Positions 29,272-37,843 of a stretch of 64,000 nt of DNA are shown in pieces. Position 1 is the stretch's first letter; each line of letters begins with the position of its first letter. This stretch comes from PALSA-1003 sp963791945. Its GTDB lineage: Bacteria; Pseudomonadota; Gammaproteobacteria; Burkholderiales; Casimicrobiaceae. The position numbers were made by a program, and so were the translations under genes. Under the pieces are notes generated by a model that was given only the letters and a program-made list of their open reading frames with translations, was not told where the DNA came from and did no database searches. The stretch is from assembly GCA_963791945.1 (NCBI GenBank), contig CAWBUD010000002.1, positions 1,550,001 through 1,614,000 on the forward strand. Direction: 5' to 3'.

Positions 29272-29919
29272 TCAGTGGAACTCCGCTGGTGACGAGAAGG
29301 GCTTGGTCGCGTCCACCACGAACATGATAAGGGCATTCAGATCCGTCTTTCCGGCGTTGAAGACTTCCATGGTCGTTCCGGAGGGATGTCCACCCATGGT
29401 GTGGCCAGCGTCGACGTAGCTAACGCCATCCGGAGTCTTTTGGCCCAGCCGACCGCTGATCACGTAGAAGGATTCGGAGCCAGGATGGGAGTGCACCGGT
29501 GTCTTGGATCCGGCCGGCCCGGAGCCGTAGTTGAGACGCAGCAGATACTCCGATGCAGTGATCGGAGGCAGGGGCCCGATCTCGGCGACCTTGGTGCCGC
29601 CGGGGGTTGAGGCGCCGTTGGGGCCGAGCGTGACCACCCAAACCTTGCCGGCGACCTCAGCAATCAGCGACGTGGTCGTCTCATACCGTACCGAAGCCGG
29701 GTTCCAGCCGTCGGGGCCGACCGCGGCCTTGGCGTCGGTCAGCGTGGGGAAATTCTCGACCCGCCAGTACAACGGCCCGGCCGGCAGTTCCTTGATTTTC
29801 TTCTGGGCGACAGGCGTGACGACATACTTCTGTTCCGTCACCGCCAGGGCTGGCAGTGACGACAACAATCCGGATGCCAGTGCAACGATCATTCCGGTAT
29901 GCATAAGAAGCCTTTTCAT
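29272..29919 (-). CDS. Exported cupin-domain protein
   Basis: The 215-residue protein has a signal peptide (MIVALASGLLSSLPALA). A cupin fold follows with the metal-ligand motif TPVHSHPGSESFYVISGRLG and the second conserved region HTMGGHPSGTTMEV. Two histidines and a glutamate in the first motif match the usual metal ligands. Periplasmic cupins may bind metal or small molecules; the substrate is unknown. It is divergent from a CadC-like TPR regulator at 30126, with a 206-base gap, so regulation by that protein is plausible. Confidence 0.85.
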   Translation of the reverse strand: MKRLLMHTGMIVALASGLLSSLPALAVTEQKYVVTPVAQKKIKELPAGPLYWRVENFPTLTDAKAAVGPDGWNPASVRYETTTSLIAEVAGKVWVVTLGPNGASTPGGTKVAEIGPLPPITASEYLLRLNYGSGPAGSKTPVHSHPGSESFYVISGRLGQKTPDGVSYVDAGHTMGGHPSGTTMEVFNAGKTDLNALIMFVVDATKPFSSPAEFH

Positions 29920-30125
29920 GAGTACACCTCCGTTGGTTCACGCGTTTGCCGAATTGCTTCCCGGTGCCTGGCCTGTCGCTGCTCGGGAGCGGGTGGCGCC
30001 GCGGGTGCCGTATGTTTACCGCCCGAAAGCGGTGAATTTCCCAACGGAACGCCTAAGCTTTACTGATGAAAATGCTATCGTACCCAGATCAACGGGATAG
30101 GTTGGTGCGCCGGGAGGTCCCCGGG

Positions 30126-31829
30126 ATGTTGAATCAGGTTTTCAGTACCGGTGCGACGACGCCACCGCGGCTCCAGATCGGCGAGTGGCGGGCCAATCGC
30201 ACGACCAACGAACTCGGCCGCGCCGGCGACACGGTGCGCATCGAACCCAAGGTGATGGAAGTCCTGATGGTGCTCGCCGACCGCGCCGGCGAGGTCGTTA
30301 GTCGGGATGACCTTCTCGCGGCGGTGTGGCCCGGCGTGGTCGTCGGCGATGACGCCCTCACGCAAAGCATCATCAAGCTGCGCAAGGCGCTGGGCGACAA
30401 CCCTCGTTCGCCGTCCTACATCGCGACCATTTCGAAGCGCGGCTACCGCCTGATCGCGACGGTGGTGAGAAGCGATGCTGTACCGGCGACGCAGCATGAG
30501 CGTGGGCCCGCGCCACCGCAATCGCCGGCTTCCGCTCGTCGTGGCATCCGTTCGCTGGCGATGGCCGCGGGCATTGCGTTGGTCTTGGCGGCGGCCGGTT
30601 TCTATTTCTTCGGTTCACGATCGGAGCCGCTGCCGGTTCCGCACGCTGGTGCCGATGCCGCCGACGAGGACAAATCCGGGTTGCTGACCGTGACGGTGCT
30701 GCCTTTCGAAACGGTGGGCGCCGGCGCCGAGCAAGGTTATCTGGCGCGGGGGATTAGCAGCGACTTGATGACCGATCTTTCCCGCCTTTCCGGATTGCGG
30801 TTGATTAGCGCCTCTGGCAACACTGCGAGCGGCCACGCGGCCAGTACCGCTCGCTATGTCGTCTCGGGCAGCGTGCAACGCGACGGTGCGACCCTGCGGG
30901 TCAACGTTCGGCTGACCGAATCACGCACCAACGAGCAGCTCTGGTCGCAGCGATTCGAGCGCCCGTTCGGCGATCTTTTCGCCATTCAGAACGACGTCAG
31001 CCGCGGCCTGCTGGCGCAGTTGCCGGGCAAGATCAGCGATGCCGAGCGCCGGCAGCTGGCGAAGCGTTACACCAGCAGCCCGGAGGCGTACGAGTATTTC
31101 TTGCGCGCTCAGGCGCTGTTCCTCGCTCGACGCCCCCACGAGAACGATCAGGCCCGCGTGTTCTATCAAAAGGCGCTCGATCTGGATCCGCAGTTTGCGC
31201 GCGCCTATGCGGGCCTCGCGATGACCTACGCGATGGATTATCGCTACCAGAAGTCCGCCGAATCGTCCGCCACGCTCGGCAGGGCATTGGAACTGGCCGA
31301 AACCGCTCGAACGATCGACCCCGATATTCCGGAAGTCTACTGGGGGCTCGGTTTCATCCACGCGCAGGCCCGACGCTACGACCAGGCGATCGAGTCGCTG
31401 CGGAAAGCGATCGAGCTGAATCGATCGTACGCCGACGCCTATGCGCTCATGGGTGGCATCTATACCTATGTCGGACAGCCGGCGCGGTCCATTCCCCTGC
31501 TGCGCACGGCGCTCCGGCTGAATCCCGACGGCGGATACCTGTACTTCCTGCTGCTCGGCCGCGCGTACCTGTTCGAGAACGATATCGAACAGGCGCTCAT
31601 CAATCTGCGCGAAGCGCTGCGGCGTAATCCGGACGACCTGGAAGCCCATATCTACTTCGCCGCGGCACTGGTGGCGGATGGCAATCGCTCCGCGGCCGAA
31701 TGGGAGGCCGACGAAATCCGCGCCCGCGATGCCGATTTCTCGATGCGCCGCTGGCTCGAGACTTACCCCTTGACCAGTGAACGCTACAAACAAAGACTGC
31801 TGGAGCTGACCGCGAAGGTGCGGTTGTAG
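30126..31829 (+). CDS. CadC-like winged-helix/transmembrane TPR regulator
   Basis: The 567-residue membrane regulator has an N-terminal OmpR-type winged helix (RANRTTNELGRAGDTVRIEP, then SRDDLLAAVWPGVVVGDDAL). One transmembrane helix follows (SLAMAAGIALVLAAAGFYFF). The periplasmic part starts with a TolB-N/adenylate-cyclase-associated segment (VTVLPFETVGAGAEQGYLAR) and at least five TPR repeats (YADAYALMGGIYTYVGQPAR and others). Such proteins sense outside signals and bind DNA directly. The ATG at 30126 has a GGAGG Shine-Dalgarno eight bases upstream. The earlier ATG at 30066 lacks one. Confidence 0.88.
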   Translation: MLNQVFSTGATTPPRLQIGEWRANRTTNELGRAGDTVRIEPKVMEVLMVLADRAGEVVSRDDLLAAVWPGVVVGDDALTQSIIKLRKALGDNPRSPSYIATISKRGYRLIATVVRSDAVPATQHERGPAPPQSPASARRGIRSLAMAAGIALVLAAAGFYFFGSRSEPLPVPHAGADAADEDKSGLLTVTVLPFETVGAGAEQGYLARGISSDLMTDLSRLSGLRLISASGNTASGHAASTARYVVSGSVQRDGATLRVNVRLTESRTNEQLWSQRFERPFGDLFAIQNDVSRGLLAQLPGKISDAERRQLAKRYTSSPEAYEYFLRAQALFLARRPHENDQARVFYQKALDLDPQFARAYAGLAMTYAMDYRYQKSAESSATLGRALELAETARTIDPDIPEVYWGLGFIHAQARRYDQAIESLRKAIELNRSYADAYALMGGIYTYVGQPARSIPLLRTALRLNPDGGYLYFLLLGRAYLFENDIEQALINLREALRRNPDDLEAHIYFAAALVADGNRSAAEWEADEIRARDADFSMRRWLETYPLTSERYKQRLLELTAKVRL

Positions 31830-32021
31830 GCAGGGTCTGATCGGCTGACCTATTCCAGGGGCGGTCTTTCCGCGGTGCGCCAACGATTTGCCGTTTGGAG
31901 TTGCACGGACCAATCAGTGACAAGCCGAACGGCGCAAGCGATGCCGGACGCTTCGCAGGCACGCTACCGGAGCGTGGCTGCGGGCCTCAGCGGGGACGCT
32001 CCAGTTGATCCCTGTTCATGG

Positions 32022-32456
32022 TTAGTTCGCTCTAGGTTTACCTTTGCAATACCGGTATAAGGCATCGAATAGCGGAATTTGCAGTCGCAACCTCTCTTCG
32101 TCCGTCATGTCGGACCAGAAGAACCCCGTGATAATGGCCCGCAAACCGGGAGCCTCTGGCGAAATATCTGCACGACCGCTGATGTCAGCCTCCCGGACTA
32201 TAGTGGCCATTCGGTCGACCGAAGGATCCAACACGTTGTATTTTTCAAGGAGCGCATCAAACGTAACCTTACCTTCCCGTCTTGAGAGCTCGGCTCCTGG
32301 TACAACGAAGGGAGTCGCGTGTTCGATGCTTGCACGCGCGAGCGCTTCTCGTCCAGGCGCGAATATGAATTGCGCTTCGGGATCGATAAAGCGCAATATT
32401 AGCCAAGCGCTCGCCACTCTATCTATCCTGATTTGTTCTCTCGTAAGCCACTTCAC
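32022..32456 (-). CDS. ChrB C-terminal-domain protein
   Basis: The 144-residue product matches the ChrB C-terminal domain: MKWLTREQIRIDRVASAWLI, then ILRFIDPEAQFIFAPGREAL and the acidic SVDRMATIVREADISGRADI. In chromate-resistance operons ChrB regulates or accompanies the ChrA exporter, but no chrA is in the window. The start is read as GTG at 32456 with GGAG seven bases upstream. A longer frame to 32642 overlaps the small ORF at 32585 and is not supported. Base composition is lower in GC than the flanks. It is downstream on the same strand of the 1196-residue protein gene. Confidence 0.75.
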   Translation of the reverse strand: MKWLTREQIRIDRVASAWLILRFIDPEAQFIFAPGREALARASIEHATPFVVPGAELSRREGKVTFDALLEKYNVLDPSVDRMATIVREADISGRADISPEAPGLRAIITGFFWSDMTDEERLRLQIPLFDALYRYCKGKPRAN

Positions 32457-32584
32457 AGTTATGCTCCACGGTGTTGCGACTGGCGCGGCGGGGCGACAAG
32501 CTACGAACCACAGCAAATAATCATCGACGGGATCGCGATTCCTCGCGGCAGGGCGGTCGAGGCACACCTGAACACAGTACCTCC

Positions 32585-32698
32585 CTAGTTCGACTCCCGT
32601 TGTTTCTGTTTCGTCAGCGGGCCGATCACCGCGTGAAGACACGTCTCGAGCTCGTGTACGTCGTGCAGAATGTTTTCAAGCGACGCGTTCTGCTGCAT
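32585..32698 (-). CDS. 37-residue small ORF behind the double-propeller gene
   Basis: The ORF encodes MQQNASLENILHDVHELETC, then LHAVIGPLTKQKQRESN. GGAGG, placed between the upstream stop and its ATG (TAAGGAGGAAGAATG), gives a near-ideal Shine-Dalgarno. The ATG is only nine bases after the stop of the 1196-residue gene, which suggests translational coupling. The sequence is amphipathic-helical with hydrophobics spaced as in a short coiled coil. It is too short for ordinary gene callers. The function is unknown; it may be an accessory or regulatory peptide of the large protein. Confidence 0.5.
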   Translation of the reverse strand: MQQNASLENILHDVHELETCLHAVIGPLTKQKQRESN

Positions 32699-32707
32699 TC
32701 TTCCTCC

Positions 32708-35700
32708 TTATTTCCGAACCGCTTTTTTCTTCTTCGCGGGCTGCTTCTTTTTGGTCGTCCGTTGGCCGGATGAGCCCGCGTCCTTCCCCCTCACGGGAAT
32801 CGTATTCCAGGGAATCCATTTTGCATCCAGCCAACCAAAGATCGGATACGGCTGCGTATTGTCGACTACGACCCCCGCGCCGGATGGAATGTTCTCCGGC
32901 AGCGTATTGAACACCGCATGCGACGAATCGAGAACATCGATTTCAGGAATCGGATCGTAGGCGTCGACCTTGAAGCCGCGCTGCAGAATGTACTCGATGT
33001 AGATCGCGAGCCAAAGGCCGCCGAATGGGAGCAGCACGCCCACCAGCGGGGCCACAATATCGATCAAGAGAATATCCTTGCCGGTCCCTGGCGACAGGGC
33101 GTTGAGCTCGTCCTTCGAATATACGCAGCTGCGACGCGTGGGGAGTTGCGGCGGAGTAAATTTGCCCGAATCGAGCGTGACGATCACTTCGACTGTTTCG
33201 TTGTCCGCCGCCGACACCTCGACCGAGCATCCGTCGCGCACCGTGAACTGGAACGACACGGCCAGTCGATAGGCGCCCCTCGGCCTGGCCGGCGGACGCA
33301 CCTTGACCGTGAACTGGTAGGAGCCTTCAAACGGCGCCGATTTGATCTTGGGATGCGCCTCGACCATTCGGGAACGCAGCGTGATCACCTTAACGAGTTC
33401 GTTCACGAGGTGCGACAGGAACGGCCCGTCATCGTCGACCGAGTCCAGATACGCGTTGGCCGGATCGACCGCATAGTGCTGCCCCGGAAGATACGGCCGC
33501 GACATGAACAGCGCCCGCGTCGACTCCGGCGCGCGAGGATTCTTGTCGACGCTGGCACTGACCAGCAGCAGCGGCGGGTGGATCTCGGTACGCCAGAACT
33601 TTACGTAGTTGTGGCCTGTATCGAGGATCCAGCGCCCGAACGCCGCCACGCGATCGCCGTGCCGCACGCGCGCCTTGAAACTCTGCGGAATCAGGTTGCC
33701 GTCCCATTCGACGCCGAGCAGGCCGCGCCGCATCGGCAGGCCTTGTTCGCTGGCGAGCAACTGCCCTATGCCCGATTCCTGCGGGTTAATGCTGGCCGGA
33801 CTAAGTAACTCCTGGTACCCGTTCTTGTCGTCATCGAGCGCGACCTGAAATTCCCAGTCGAAGCCGAACGGATGATCGAACGGAGCGTCCGCGCCCGAAT
33901 AATCCGGCGCGACAACCCAGCCGGTGCCGCCGACCATGTTTTCTTTTTCGTAATCCTGCGAATGGTCCAGCGCCTGCGTCCACTCGATGTCGGCGCTGAG
34001 CGGGAACTCGTGGCCGCCGCTCTCGGCCCAGGTCGAATCGTCCTCGGAAGGCAGTGCAGGATTCTGGAAAGCGATCTCCAGGATATTCGCCGGCGCGGGC
34101 GACGGCGGATCGAAGACGTCGTAGACCGTGATGGATAGCTGATTCGACGGGCTCACGCACTTTTTTGAAATCCGAATCGCGCTGACGATGCGTTCCGTGC
34201 CGAGCGGTGCGAGCGTGGTCGCGGTGACGTCGTTAATCGGCGGCTGGGAAAAATCGCCGCACTCGACGAAGGCGCTTCCGAGGTCGTCGGAAAAGACGCC
34301 GTAGGTGCTCAATTCGAGCGTGCCGGAAGCGGTACGCATCGAGGTGATGAGCTTCGCTCCGGACGCGGTTGTCGTCGAGCACGCGGCGAGCGCGCTCGCT
34401 GCATCGGCTTCGCGATCGAACAGGCGGTCGATCGTGCGGGCGGACGGCGACGGACGCCAGGCGATCAGCTTCAGGTTTCCCGCGCCGTCAACCACGCTCG
34501 TGAGGACGTCGCTCGTCGGATTTGTTCCGGGAATCGGCGTGAGCGCAATCTCGGTTGCCGCGCCCGCCTGGGATCCGCTGTCGGCCCACCGCGTGATCGC
34601 GCCGTTCGACGCCACGCCCCAGCCGATCAGTTCCAGATTGCCGCTGCCGTTGCGCACTGCCGTGATCACGTTCGACGAATCGACGGTTGTGATCGTCACC
34701 CAGCTGACCGCGCCCGCCTGGGATCCGCTATCGTGCAATCGCGAAAGTGTGCCGTCGGTCTCGAATTGCCAGGAGATCAGTTCGAGATTGTCGCTGCCGT
34801 TGCGGACCGCGGTGACGACAATATTCGCTCCGACTACCGCCATTGCGATGTTGCTCGCTTCGCCGGCGGAAGTACCGCTGTCCCAGATCCGCGTGATGGA
34901 GCCCATGCCCGCGGGCACGTCCCACAGGATCATCAACAAATTGTTGCTGCCGCTGCGGATCGCGGTGATCGCAGTCCGGTCGATGAGCGCGAGCGCGACC
35001 TCGCCGATCGCGCCGGCCTGCGATCCGCTGTCCGCCATTCTGGTCACCACGGTTTGCGCCGGAGGCGATAGCCAGCCGATCAGCTCGAGATTCCCCGACG
35101 CGTTCTGCACCGCCGTGAGAATCTCTGTATCGTTGAACGCCTGCACCGCGACTTCGCCGATCTCGCCGGCCGTACCTTCGGCGCGCGGCAGAATGAACGT
35201 CGGCTCGATATCGGATACGCGAAATACGGTCACAGCGAGCGCATTGTCCGGATGTCCGCTTTTTGAAACGCGCATGGCCTGCGCGACACGGCCGGACCCG
35301 AGATCGATCATCGCCGTCCCGGTAACGTCGCCGCCGGCCGAGTAATCACCGGTCCGGACGAATCCGCTGCTTGCACCCGCGCCGACCACGGCGAAAGCGA
35401 TCAGTTCCGGATTGTCCGAGCCGTTGCGCATCGAGGCGATGTACTTCGGACCCGAATCCGTGAGCGTGAAGCAGGAGCTCACGTAGCTCGCCGTCCCCGC
35501 TCCGCCGTCCGGTAGCCGCTCGATGGTCGCCGACCCCCGATCCGGCCTCCAGGAAATCATCAGCAGATTGCCCGAACCGTCGCGTACCGTCGTCAACACA
35601 TCGTTTGTGGGACCGGGACCGTCCATCGCCGTGATGGAGATTTCGCTCACCGATCCGGCCTGCGATCCACTGTCGCCCCAGCGCGTGAGCGTGCCGTTCG

Positions 35701-36298
35701 GGGCAACGCTCCAGCCGATCAATTCGAGATTGCCGCCGCCGTTGCGGACGGCGGTGACGACGTTGCTGTCGTCAATGGCAGCGATTGTGACGCGGCTCAC
35801 GGACCCCGCCTGTGACCCGCTGTCGCGAAGGCGCGAGAGCGTTCCGTTGGGTTCCAGGCGCCACGAGATTAACTCCAAATTGCCGCTGCCGTTGCGCACC
35901 GCCGTGACGATGATGTTGGAAGGAAGCAGCGCCATCGCAATGCGGCTCGCCTCGCCGGCGGTTGTCCCGCTGTCCCACGTCCGCGTGATCGAACCGAGGC
36001 CCGGCGGCACGTCCCAGAGGATCATGAACAGGTTGCCGCTGCCGTTGCGCACCGCCGTGATCGCCGTGCGTCCTATTACCGACAGCGCGACTTCGCCGAT
36101 TGATCCGGCCTGCGAGCCGCTATCGGAGACGCGCGTGACCTCCGTATCGGCCGGGGCGCATCGCCACGCGATCAACTCGAGATTTCCGGAGCCGTTCTTG
36201 ACCGCGGTGAGAATCTCGCTGTCGTTGAACGCGTCGATCGCGATCGCATTGACTTCGCCCGCAAAGCCCACTGCCTGCGGCCGGATAAATGTCGGCAT
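32708..36298 (-). CDS. 1196-residue protein with two seven-bladed propeller arrays, a large C-terminal domain and one membrane helix
   Basis: Residues 1-362 and 363-731 are two copies of the same unit. Each has seven repeats of about 45-55 residues with the core ITAVRNGSGNLELISW and the linker DSGSQAG, so each copy should fold as a seven-bladed beta-propeller. Residues about 732-1045 form an unrelated domain with SADIEWTQALDHSQDYEKEN and a GRWILDTGHNYVKFW segment leading to EIHPPLLLVS. Residues about 1073-1105 are one hydrophobic segment (LLIDIVAPLVGVLLPFGGLW). The last 20 residues are lysine-rich. There is no signal peptide, so topology is unclear. No known complete match is recognised. It is followed closely by the 37-residue ORF and then the ChrB-domain gene. 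Confidence 0.8.
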   Translation of the reverse strand: MPTFIRPQAVGFAGEVNAIAIDAFNDSEILTAVKNGSGNLELIAWRCAPADTEVTRVSDSGSQAGSIGEVALSVIGRTAITAVRNGSGNLFMILWDVPPGLGSITRTWDSGTTAGEASRIAMALLPSNIIVTAVRNGSGNLELISWRLEPNGTLSRLRDSGSQAGSVSRVTIAAIDDSNVVTAVRNGGGNLELIGWSVAPNGTLTRWGDSGSQAGSVSEISITAMDGPGPTNDVLTTVRDGSGNLLMISWRPDRGSATIERLPDGGAGTASYVSSCFTLTDSGPKYIASMRNGSDNPELIAFAVVGAGASSGFVRTGDYSAGGDVTGTAMIDLGSGRVAQAMRVSKSGHPDNALAVTVFRVSDIEPTFILPRAEGTAGEIGEVAVQAFNDTEILTAVQNASGNLELIGWLSPPAQTVVTRMADSGSQAGAIGEVALALIDRTAITAIRSGSNNLLMILWDVPAGMGSITRIWDSGTSAGEASNIAMAVVGANIVVTAVRNGSDNLELISWQFETDGTLSRLHDSGSQAGAVSWVTITTVDSSNVITAVRNGSGNLELIGWGVASNGAITRWADSGSQAGAATEIALTPIPGTNPTSDVLTSVVDGAGNLKLIAWRPSPSARTIDRLFDREADAASALAACSTTTASGAKLITSMRTASGTLELSTYGVFSDDLGSAFVECGDFSQPPINDVTATTLAPLGTERIVSAIRISKKCVSPSNQLSITVYDVFDPPSPAPANILEIAFQNPALPSEDDSTWAESGGHEFPLSADIEWTQALDHSQDYEKENMVGGTGWVVAPDYSGADAPFDHPFGFDWEFQVALDDDKNGYQELLSPASINPQESGIGQLLASEQGLPMRRGLLGVEWDGNLIPQSFKARVRHGDRVAAFGRWILDTGHNYVKFWRTEIHPPLLLVSASVDKNPRAPESTRALFMSRPYLPGQHYAVDPANAYLDSVDDDGPFLSHLVNELVKVITLRSRMVEAHPKIKSAPFEGSYQFTVKVRPPARPRGAYRLAVSFQFTVRDGCSVEVSAADNETVEVIVTLDSGKFTPPQLPTRRSCVYSKDELNALSPGTGKDILLIDIVAPLVGVLLPFGGLWLAIYIEYILQRGFKVDAYDPIPEIDVLDSSHAVFNTLPENIPSGAGVVVDNTQPYPIFGWLDAKWIPWNTIPVRGKDAGSSGQRTTKKKQPAKKKKAVRK
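34106..36298 (-). repeat. Tandem duplication of a roughly 1.1-kb seven-repeat unit inside the gene
   Basis: The coding sequence for residues 1-362 and 363-731 aligns blade by blade, for example AITAVRNGSGNLFMILWDVP against AITAIRSGSNNLLMILWDVP. The duplication therefore copied the whole seven-blade unit, not single blades. The divergence between copies shows it is not recent. Confidence 0.75.
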
Positions 36299-37021
36299 CG
36301 ATGATGATCCTTACTGAGAATCTGTCGGGTTACTTGGACAATGTTGCTTTCGCCGCAGTAAATCCAACGCCTCGACGCGCCGTCGAGAGTAGCGTAGCAC
36401 GAATTGCGCGGGCCGACGGGAAGCTCGGGTGATCGGTGGTCGTCGCGGGGCCACGGTAGCCGCAAGTGCGCAAGTGCGGATGTTTGGCGAGCCTCCGCGG
36501 GGTTGCCGTTGCGTGCCCGGCGGCCGCCTGCATGCGCTTGCCCAGCGTCGTGCGCCTGACAATTGCAACGGACGTTGCAAAGCCGAGGGCGCTGCGCATA
36601 AGGAATGACTGCTTCGCAGCGAATTGGGAGGCGGGAGCGACCGGCTGCCTGTGGCCGCGAGGCCTGATCGTCGACGGTCTCAGCACGCCGTTGCAGCCGG
36701 TCGGTCTTCTCCTAAGCTGCCGTTCAACGAATCGATTCAACCGGCGACGGCAGCGGGCGCAGCCAAACCATGCGAGCAATGCGCATCGATTCATCGCTCT
36801 ATCAAATCAACCTGAAACCGAAGCGACCGCGGGATCCCGAGGCCAATCGTGTCGACGGGTTTGATATTCATGACGAACTCGAAATTGCCGGACCGCTTGC
36901 CCGAAGATCATCGCGTGCATGAACGATTTGTGAACGACACCCGAGCGCTTGAAAACGTCGATAATCTTTACATTAGTTGTATCTTTCAACGTTAATGAAC
37001 TGTTTTATATTTAAATTTAAT
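36299..37021. other. 723-base stretch without a convincing gene
   Basis: Short frames on both strands (36330-36794 minus, 36466-36864 plus) are arginine- or cysteine-rich and show no family features or Shine-Dalgarno sites. The last 150 bases become AT-rich and lead into the sigma-54-type promoter of the PEP-CTERM gene. The AT-rich piece includes a palindromic ATTTAAAT (37008-37015), which could bind a regulator. Confidence 0.5.
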
Positions 37022-37038
37022 TTGGCCTCTAACTTGCT
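37022..37038 (+). promoter_or_regulatory. Sigma-54-type -24/-12 promoter of the PEP-CTERM gene
   Basis: TTGGCCTCTAACTTGCT has GG at 37024-37025, exactly ten bases, then GC at 37036-37037. This fits the consensus TGGC-N8-TTGC. Transcription would start near 37049, about 19 bases before the ATG at 37068. PEP-CTERM genes are known to be controlled by the sigma-54-dependent PrsK/PrsR system, so the position fits that biology. Confidence 0.6.
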
Positions 37039-37067
37039 TACCTTAGCGGCAACACAGATTGCTTGGG

Positions 37068-37715
37068 ATGAAACTCAAGATGAACCGACGGTTTCTCAAG
37101 TTAGCCCTTGCAGCTACGATCGCTTTGATTTTCGTGCCGGCAGCGTCGGGGCACCATCATCGCGATAAGAACGTCAGCCCTCCCGCAGGAGGCTGCGTGG
37201 CCGACGCGGGCGCCCCAACGATCGTGAAGGGACACCACGCAGGGCACCACGGAAAGGGAACACAGCCGCCGGCTACGACACCTTGTCCGCCCACTTCTGG
37301 CGACGGTTCATCTGGCGGTGGTTCATCTGGCGATGGTTCATCTGGCGACGGTTCATCTGGCGGTGGTTCATCTGGCGGTGGTTCATCTGGCGATGGTTCG
37401 AGTTCAGCCGGCAACGGAGGCAGCCAGCCTGACGGCGGCAACGGTCTTGGCGGCGGTGACGGCTTTGGCGGCGGTGACGGCTTTGGCGGCGGTGACGGCT
37501 TTGACGGCGGCAACGGTCTTGGCGGCGGTGACGGCTTTGGCGGCGGTGACGGCCCGCCGGGCGGATATCCTGGCAACGGTTTTGTCGTCACCGATAACTT
37601 CTATGTCGACGGCGTCGACGGCCCAACGGTGGCGAGCGCACCCGAACCCGCTACGCTCGCGCTGCTCGCCATCGGTCTCGCTGGACTTGGATTCTCGCGC
37701 CGCAATCGCAAGTAA
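37068..37715 (+). CDS. PEP-CTERM sorting-domain protein
   Basis: The 215-residue exported protein has a signal peptide (RFLKLALAATIALIFVPAAS). A histidine-rich part (GHHHRDKN, GHHAGHHG) follows, then a serine/glycine/aspartate repeat region. The C-terminus is the PEP-CTERM anchor APEPATLALLAIGLAGLGFS followed by RRNRK. PEP-CTERM proteins are processed by an exosortase and linked to exopolysaccharide. No exosortase gene is in the window. The His clusters may bind metal (inference). The start at 37068 is preferred over a TTG at 37059 and a later ATG at 37080. Confidence 0.88.
   Translation: MKLKMNRRFLKLALAATIALIFVPAASGHHHRDKNVSPPAGGCVADAGAPTIVKGHHAGHHGKGTQPPATTPCPPTSGDGSSGGGSSGDGSSGDGSSGGGSSGGGSSGDGSSSAGNGGSQPDGGNGLGGGDGFGGGDGFGGGDGFDGGNGLGGGDGFGGGDGPPGGYPGNGFVVTDNFYVDGVDGPTVASAPEPATLALLAIGLAGLGFSRRNRK
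37296..37400 (+). repeat. Seven tandem 15-bp units within the PEP-CTERM gene
   Basis: Units of the form TCTGGCGAYGGTTCA encode SGDGS or SGGGS. There are seven near-identical copies, which is enough for slipped-strand length change in multiples of five residues. Confidence 0.8.
37434..37553 (+). repeat. About 6.7 tandem 18-bp units within the PEP-CTERM gene
   Basis: Units of the form GGCGGTGACGGCTTTGGC encode GGDGFG. Variants CAACGGTCTT at two positions give GGNGLG. The array follows the 15-bp array after a short spacer, and together they form the linker before the PEP-CTERM anchor. Confidence 0.8.
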
Positions 37716-37730
37716 GTAATCATTCGAGCC

Positions 37731-37763
37731 GCAACACGGCCCTGTTTCGGCGGGGCTTGTTGC
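37731..37763 (+). terminator. Terminator-like hairpin after the PEP-CTERM gene
   Basis: GCAACA pairs with TGTTGC at the base and the inner part CGGCCC/GGGGC adds to the stem. It begins 15 bases after the stop codon and is followed by TTTG. It is the likely end of the PEP-CTERM transcript. Confidence 0.55.
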
Positions 37764-37843
37764 TTTGCGGGTCAGGCACTGTAGGCAAGCTCCGAAAGGT
37801 TGTAGGTAGGAACGGCTGCTTCTGGCAAATCGGCCAGTGAGGC

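Noticed and set aside
36330..36864. Gene calls 36330-36794 (-) and 36466-36864 (+)
   Set aside because: Arginine/cysteine-rich, overlap each other, and no ribosome-binding site or family feature.
37296..37553. CRISPR-like array
   Set aside because: Repeats are contiguous without spacers and encode a Gly/Ser-rich linker in frame.
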